A DNA stretch of 64,000 nt from NCBI GenBank assembly GCA_009843505.1, contig VYDI01000047.1:1-64000 (forward strand). Direction: 5' to 3'. This DNA is from Holophagales bacterium (lineage in GTDB: Bacteria; Acidobacteriota; Thermoanaerobaculia; Multivoradales; Multivoraceae). The notes under the pieces are model-generated. The model saw only the letters and a program-made list of their open reading frames with translations, was not told where the DNA came from and did not search any database. Positions 59,360 to 64,000 of this stretch are shown here, one piece after another. The translations under genes were made by a program, and so were the position numbers. Every line of letters begins with the position of its first letter. Position 1 is the stretch's first letter.

Positions 59360-61111
59360 ATGACTTCCGGCAGTCCGGACCGCGCTTTCCTCCCGACGTG
59401 TCTGACGGCGGTGCTCGCCGCTTTCACGCCCGCCGTTGCTCCTGGACAGTCGGAGGACGCCGATCGTCCCGCCTTCAGCGACGTCGTCGACGTCCAGCTC
59501 GTCAACGTCGAGGTCTGGGTCAGCGACAACCGGGGCCGTCCCGTCACCGGGCTGGGTCCGGAGGACTTCGAGGTGCGCGAGGACGGCGATCCGGTGACGG
59601 TCGACTTCTTCAGCGAAGTGACGGATGCCGTTTCCGCCCGACCCCTGGAAGAGGCCGGCGTACCGGCGCCCGAGCCGGAATCGACCGCGGGCGGGGCTGT
59701 GGCCGAACCCGCGCACCTCGTTCTCTACTTCGACGATCTCCATCTCGGCCCGGCCAGCCGCAAGCAGGCGATCGAGGATCTGCGGGCGCTCCTCGACGAG
59801 GAGAAGTTCCCGGCGGAGCGGGTCCTCATCTTCCGGCAGGACCGCGACCTGGTCACCGAGGCCTACTTCGGTTCCAGCAGCGAGGATCTGGACATCGCGC
59901 TCGAACGCATCGGGGCCTCGCCGGGGATGGGCGGCCAGTCGCAGCAGGCGAAGCGGCTCGCGGTGCAGAGGCTGAACCAGCTCTGGCAGGACGCGAGGGT
60001 GCTCGCGTCATCGGGCAGCAGCCGCCGGACGACGGCGCCGGCGCCCTGCGAATCGTTCGTGCGCCGCGCGCTGCCCGAGGTCGAGAACTCCGCCCGCATC
60101 GGCCGCGACCGGATCGGCGCCACGCTCGATCACCTGACGACGACCGTTCGCTTTCTGGCCGCGCTGCCGGGCCTCAAGACGCTGCTCTACATCAGCGACT
60201 CCCTGGAACGTTCTCCGGGCGCGGATCTGCGGGATTTCATCACCGGCGTGTGTCCCGCCGGCGACCGGTTTCGCTCGCTCACCCCCGTCGAGGAACTGTC
60301 CACCGGCTTTCACGAACTGACCCGTCACGCCAACGCGAACCGCGTGACGATCTACTCGCTCCAGACCAACGGCCTCCGCTCCTCGTTCCTGAGCCTGGCG
60401 GAGCAGTCGTCGATCGACTTCCAGGGGGCGAACCCGTTCAACAGCTCGGTCCGCGAGGTCGAGCGCGGGGGAATGGCCGTGCTCGCCGACGAGACCGGCG
60501 GCCGCGCCATCTTCAACCGCAACCAGTTCGGCGGCGAACTCGAACAGATCGCGAACGAGATGGCGAGCTACTACTCGCTCGCCTACCGCCCGCCCCACGG
60601 CGGCGACCGCGGCGAGCACCAGATCCGCGTTCGGGTCCGGGGCCGGAACCTGCAGGTGCGTCACCGCCGCGGCTATCGCGACAAGAGTTCCGACCAGAGG
60701 ATGAGCGAGCAGCTCGACGGCGCGCTCTATCTCGGCCTGGTCGAGAATCGGCTCGGCGTGCGGCTGGGCGCGGGCCGCGTTCGGGCGGCCGGCGGCGGCA
60801 AGCGGCGACTGCCGCTCCACGTCATGGTGCCGGCTGCGCGGGTCGCCTTCGTTCCGTTCGAGGACAGGGAGATGGCGCAGATCAGGGTCGAGGTCGCCAG
60901 CCGGCACGCCCAGACCTCGAAGGTGGTCAGGGACGAGAAGACCTTTCTGGTGGAAGCGCCCCCGGATCGCGACACGCGTACTCTCGACCTGGTCTTCAAC
61001 ATCGACATTCCCGATGGCCTCAACCTGGTCGCGGTCGGCGTCCGGGACGACGCCACCCGCGAGACCGCGTTCGTCTCGACCACCCTGGCCGTGGGCGAGG
61101 GCGACCGCTGA
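59360..61111 (+). CDS. Secreted VWA-domain protein of acidobacterial type
   Basis: A 583-residue protein with a signal peptide (cleavage near A-P-G-Q-S). V-V-D-V-Q-L-V-N-V-E-V-W-V-S-D then G-L-G-P-E-D-F-E-V-R-E-D-G-D-P-V is the start typical of acidobacterial VWFA-related proteins. H-L-V-L-Y-F-D-D-L-H-L is the degenerate metal site of the VWA fold. Later segments are A-N-R-V-T-I-Y-S-L, E-T-G-G-R-A-I-F-N and Y-Y-S-L-A-Y-R-P, also family hallmarks. The role is probably protein-protein contact at the envelope. It overlaps the following TPR gene by 4 nt (CTGA). Confidence 0.9.
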   Translation: MTSGSPDRAFLPTCLTAVLAAFTPAVAPGQSEDADRPAFSDVVDVQLVNVEVWVSDNRGRPVTGLGPEDFEVREDGDPVTVDFFSEVTDAVSARPLEEAGVPAPEPESTAGGAVAEPAHLVLYFDDLHLGPASRKQAIEDLRALLDEEKFPAERVLIFRQDRDLVTEAYFGSSSEDLDIALERIGASPGMGGQSQQAKRLAVQRLNQLWQDARVLASSGSSRRTTAPAPCESFVRRALPEVENSARIGRDRIGATLDHLTTTVRFLAALPGLKTLLYISDSLERSPGADLRDFITGVCPAGDRFRSLTPVEELSTGFHELTRHANANRVTIYSLQTNGLRSSFLSLAEQSSIDFQGANPFNSSVREVERGGMAVLADETGGRAIFNRNQFGGELEQIANEMASYYSLAYRPPHGGDRGEHQIRVRVRGRNLQVRHRRGYRDKSSDQRMSEQLDGALYLGLVENRLGVRLGAGRVRAAGGGKRRLPLHVMVPAARVAFVPFEDREMAQIRVEVASRHAQTSKVVRDEKTFLVEAPPDRDTRTLDLVFNIDIPDGLNLVAVGVRDDATRETAFVSTTLAVGEGDR

Positions 61112-63318
61112 TCCGCGCAGGCGCTTTCGGCCTGATCCTCGCCGCCGGGCTACCGGCGGCGACGCAACCGCAGGAAGAACCACCACCCGACGCCGCCATG
61201 CGGCGTGCCCTCACGGAGGCTGAGACCATGCTGCGCCGGGACGAGCCGCAGGCGGCCGAGAGCTGGTACCGGGAGGCGCTGCTCGAAGGCTGGCTGCTGC
61301 TCGGCGACCTCTACCGTGCCGGCGGCGCCCCGGCGGAGGCGCAGGCGGCCTACGAGCGAGCCCTGGTTTCGGCCCTCGAAGCGCGGCGTCCCCTGCTCGC
61401 CCTCGCTGAGCTCGCGCTCGAGCGCGGCGATCCCGACGGCGCGGTGGAGGTGCTCCTGCGCCTGCTCGCGCGAAGCTCGGGAGACGGTCGCGCCGTGCGG
61501 CTGCTCGCCCGAGCCTTCAACGCGACCGGCCAGCCGGAGCTGGCGGTGCAGCAACTGGAAGGCGCCGCTCAATCGATGCCCGAAGACGTCGAGACCCGCT
61601 TCGCGCTCGCCAGCGGTTACCTGCGGCTGGAGCGTCCGGAGTCCGCGGAGAAGCTCTTCCGCGAAGTGGCCGAGGAGCGTCCGATTCCGCAGACCTGGAT
61701 TCTGATCGGCAGGACGTATCGCGACTACGGCGAGTACGAGCGAGCCCGCGGGGCGCTCGAACGCGCCATCGAGCAGGAACCGCAGGTGCCGCGGGCACGC
61801 TTCTACCTGGGGACCGTGGAGCTCCTGGACCGGGGCCGCGGCGCCGTCGAGGAGGCCATCGAGCACTTCAAGGAGGAACGGCGCATCTCGCCCGAGGATC
61901 CGGTGAACACCCTCTATCTGGGAATGGTCCTGGTCGATGCCCGGCGCTTCGAGGAGGCGCTGACCTCCCTGGAGATCGCGGTGGAATCGGAGTCCACCCG
62001 ACCCAACGCGCTGCACCACCTGGGCCGCGCCCTGCTCGGACTCGACCGGCCGAGGGAAGCGGCGACCGCTCTCGAGAGCGCGATCGATCTGGCGGAAGGC
62101 GGTTACGGCGGCTCGTTCAACGCCAACCAGATGGAGAGCCTCCACTACCAGCTCGCCCTGGCCCTCCGCCGCACCGGCGACGAGGCGCGGGCGAAGCCGC
62201 ACTTCGAGGCCGCCGAGCGCTTCTCGGTGGCCCTGGCCCGGACTTCGCGCGATCGAATGTCGAACTACCTGGACGGGCACGGCAAGGAACCCTCGGCCGG
62301 GGTTGTCGGCCTGTCCGTCTTCAGCGAGACGCCGGTCTCCGGCCTTTCCCCCGAAGTTCGCGAGCAGCTCGTTCGAACGGCGCGAACGACTCTGGCCCGT
62401 GCCTCGTTCAATCTCGGCGTCATGGCGACGCAGGCCCGGCGTTTCCCCCGGGCCGCGGGTCATTTCGAGCAGGCTGCCTCGGTCGATCCGGACTTCCCGA
62501 GGGTCCAGTACTCGCTGGGTGTCGCCCGCTTCAATGCGGGCCACTTCGAACAGGCGACATCGCCGCTGTCGAAGGCGCTGGAGGGAACGCCCGGCGATCC
62601 GGCGCTGCGGCGGATGCTCGCGCTGGCCTGGCTGAACGCCGAGGTCTACGATCGCGCGGCGGAGCTCCTGGCCACCGACCCGGGCCGCGCCGCCGACCGT
62701 TCGCTCCAGTACGCCTACGGTCTGGCCCTGGTCCGGAGCGGCCGGACCGTCGAGGCGCAGCCGATCTTCGACCGGCTGCTCGCCGAGCACGCCGACTGGC
62801 CCGAGCTCAACGTGCTGCTCGGCCAGGCGGCGGCGCAGGAAGGCGACTTCGACGCGGCGGTGGAGCACCTGGAACGCGCCATCGAACTTCGTCCCGGCGT
62901 CGCCGAGGCGCAGGCCACGCTCGGCAACATCTATCTCCGCCAGGGGCGCCTCGAGGAGGCCGGCGCCGCGCTACGTGCCGAACTGGCTGCCCGTCCCGTC
63001 GACAACCGGTCGCGCTACGTCCTGGCGACCGTCCTCGAACTCGACAATCAGCCCCAAGCCGCGCTCCGCGAGGTGGAGCTGGTCCTCGCCGCGGAACCCG
63101 ACTTCGCCGATGCCGGCTACCTCCGCGGCAAGATTCTGCTCGAGGACGGCCGCGTCGACGAGGCGGCCGCGCAGTTGCTGGCGGCCGCGGAACTGGCGCC
63201 GGAGGATCCGAACATCCGCAACCAGCTCGGTCAGGCGTACCAGAAGCTCGGCGACCGGGAGAAGGCGCGCGAGCAGTTCGAGATCTTCCAGAGACTCAAA
63301 GGAAGGTCGGACCAGTGA
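61108..63318 (+). CDS. Secreted TPR-repeat protein
   Basis: A protein of about 736 residues made largely of tetratricopeptide repeats (for example G-N-I-Y-L-R-Q-G-R-L-E-E-A-G-A-A-L). No ATG, GTG or TTG precedes the signal-like segment I-R-A-G-A-F-G-L-I-L-A-A-G-L. A CTG at 61108, overlapping the VWA stop and with GAGGG 7 nt upstream, would start exactly there, so I place it there. The first standard start is the ATG at 61198, which would remove the signal. Frequent E-A/A-L-x-x-A-I/L-x-x-x-P repeats run to the end. It is coupled to the next TPR gene by a GTGA overlap. Confidence 0.85.
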   Translation: MIRAGAFGLILAAGLPAATQPQEEPPPDAAMRRALTEAETMLRRDEPQAAESWYREALLEGWLLLGDLYRAGGAPAEAQAAYERALVSALEARRPLLALAELALERGDPDGAVEVLLRLLARSSGDGRAVRLLARAFNATGQPELAVQQLEGAAQSMPEDVETRFALASGYLRLERPESAEKLFREVAEERPIPQTWILIGRTYRDYGEYERARGALERAIEQEPQVPRARFYLGTVELLDRGRGAVEEAIEHFKEERRISPEDPVNTLYLGMVLVDARRFEEALTSLEIAVESESTRPNALHHLGRALLGLDRPREAATALESAIDLAEGGYGGSFNANQMESLHYQLALALRRTGDEARAKPHFEAAERFSVALARTSRDRMSNYLDGHGKEPSAGVVGLSVFSETPVSGLSPEVREQLVRTARTTLARASFNLGVMATQARRFPRAAGHFEQAASVDPDFPRVQYSLGVARFNAGHFEQATSPLSKALEGTPGDPALRRMLALAWLNAEVYDRAAELLATDPGRAADRSLQYAYGLALVRSGRTVEAQPIFDRLLAEHADWPELNVLLGQAAAQEGDFDAAVEHLERAIELRPGVAEAQATLGNIYLRQGRLEEAGAALRAELAARPVDNRSRYVLATVLELDNQPQAALREVELVLAAEPDFADAGYLRGKILLEDGRVDEAAAQLLAAAELAPEDPNIRNQLGQAYQKLGDREKAREQFEIFQRLKGRSDQ

Positions 63319-64000
63319 AGAACTGGGTGTTCTCGCTGCTGCTTGTGCCGGCCGGTCTCAGCGCCCAGCCGGAAGCGGCGGCAACGGAGTCGGTCCGCGG
63401 CCTGCTCGACCAGGCCCGCTCCCTCGCCTCGCGGAACGAAGCCGACGCGGCCGCCGAGGCGCTCGGTCGGGCCATTGCCCTGGCGCCCAACTCCGAGGAC
63501 GTCCTGAACGCCTACGCCCGCTTCTCGCTCGCTCGGGGAAACCCGATCCAGGCGACCCTGGCTCTCGAGCCGCTGGCGCGGATGCACCCCGGCGAGGCGG
63601 AGTACGCCTACCTGCTCGGCGTGGCCCGCATGCAAGTGGGCGAGATGGCGGAGGCCGCCGAGGCGCTGTTCGACGCGGCCGCCCTCGACCGGAGCCGCGC
63701 CCTGACCCATATCGCCCTCGGCCTGGCCCTCAACCGGGTGGACCGGTTCGACGAGGCCCGGGAACCTCTGGCCACGGCCCTGCGGCTGGAGCCCGACAAC
63801 GTCGAGGCGCTGGCCGCCATGTCGGAGAGCACCGAGGGGCTTGGCATGCTGGCCGAAGCGACGGCACTGGCTGAACGTGCGCTGGCGGTCAACCCCGATC
63901 ACCCGACGGCCCTGGTGACGATCGGAACGGCCCGGTTGAAGGAGGGTCGTTTCGAGGCCGCCCGGGAGGCGCTCACGCGAGCGGTCGCCGCCGAGCCCGA
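63315..64000 (+). CDS. Secreted TPR-repeat protein, 3' end outside window
   Basis: The frame starts at a GTG overlapping the previous stop and is open to the window edge (228 codons seen). V-K-N-W-V-F-S-L-L-L-V-P-A-G-L-S-A-Q is a signal peptide. TPR units follow (A-L-G-R-A-I-A-L-A-P-N; A-T-A-L-R-L-E-P-D-N; A-L-A-V-N-P-D-H-P). It is the third gene of the VWA-TPR-TPR operon. Confidence 0.85.
   Translation, partial: MKNWVFSLLLVPAGLSAQPEAAATESVRGLLDQARSLASRNEADAAAEALGRAIALAPNSEDVLNAYARFSLARGNPIQATLALEPLARMHPGEAEYAYLLGVARMQVGEMAEAAEALFDAAALDRSRALTHIALGLALNRVDRFDEAREPLATALRLEPDNVEALAAMSESTEGLGMLAEATALAERALAVNPDHPTALVTIGTARLKEGRFEAAREALTRAVAAEP

Noticed and set aside
1..64000. tRNA, rRNA or riboswitch genes.
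   Set aside because: Reading both strands I found no cloverleaf, rRNA-like or known riboswitch core. A covariance search could still find one.

Overview
This window is about 64 kb of high-GC bacterial chromosome, dense with genes that often overlap by 4 nt. An Acidobacteriota origin is the best guess. The evidence is a secreted VWA protein of the acidobacterial type followed by TPR proteins (59360-64000), an Oar-like TonB receptor with an N-terminal carboxypeptidase-regulatory domain (53386-56826), many secreted PQQ/cytochrome c dehydrogenases and the overall base composition. This is an inference from gene content, because no rRNA or other phylogenetic marker lies in the window. I see no tRNA, rRNA, CRISPR array, transposase or prophage gene.

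Layout: 1-2384 holds the 5' part of a secreted SWM/SwmB-like repeat protein on the minus strand. 2745-5587 holds a MmgE/PrpD protein and a convergent succinate-semialdehyde dehydrogenase. 5777-7015 is a GrdB/PrdB-like protein read through an in-frame UGA, very probably a selenoprotein. 7142-13704 is a complete branched-chain-type ABC transporter operon (livHMGF, acyl-CoA synthetase, livK), followed by a DUF3604 lipoprotein. 15685-29571 mixes PQQ dehydrogenases, cytochrome c proteins, a sulfatase, an unusual split B12-dependent acyl-CoA mutase and two paralogous secreted proteins of unknown function. 29582-37541 encodes an S9 peptidase, two tandem amidohydrolases, a cytochrome c-PQQ sugar dehydrogenase and a small membrane protein. 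37571-44253 is a tightly overlapping operon (glutamine synthetase-like, P450, PuuD-like amidase, FAH-family, aldehyde dehydrogenase, extradiol dioxygenase). It looks like a gamma-glutamylation plus aromatic meta-cleavage pathway. 44305-49166 has a serine hydrolase, a TetR regulator with a clear operator, and a sulfatase/DJ-1 fusion. 49151-59344 is a glycan-use locus (SSS symporter, GH3 glucosidase, TonB receptor, LacI regulator with two operators, MFS transporter). 59360-64000 is a VWA-TPR-TPR operon.

Two signals stand out. The first is the selenoprotein: a UGA at 6239-6241 in a U-P-N-C-T motif, with a 7-bp hairpin placed 18 nt downstream as a bacterial SECIS should be. The second is a modular palindromic repeat family (core GGGTGCGCCGGCGTCC then C/T-CGCCGGC) with at least 11 copies. 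Several copies sit in frame inside protein-coding genes, often next to the signal peptide, which resembles the Rickettsia palindromic elements.
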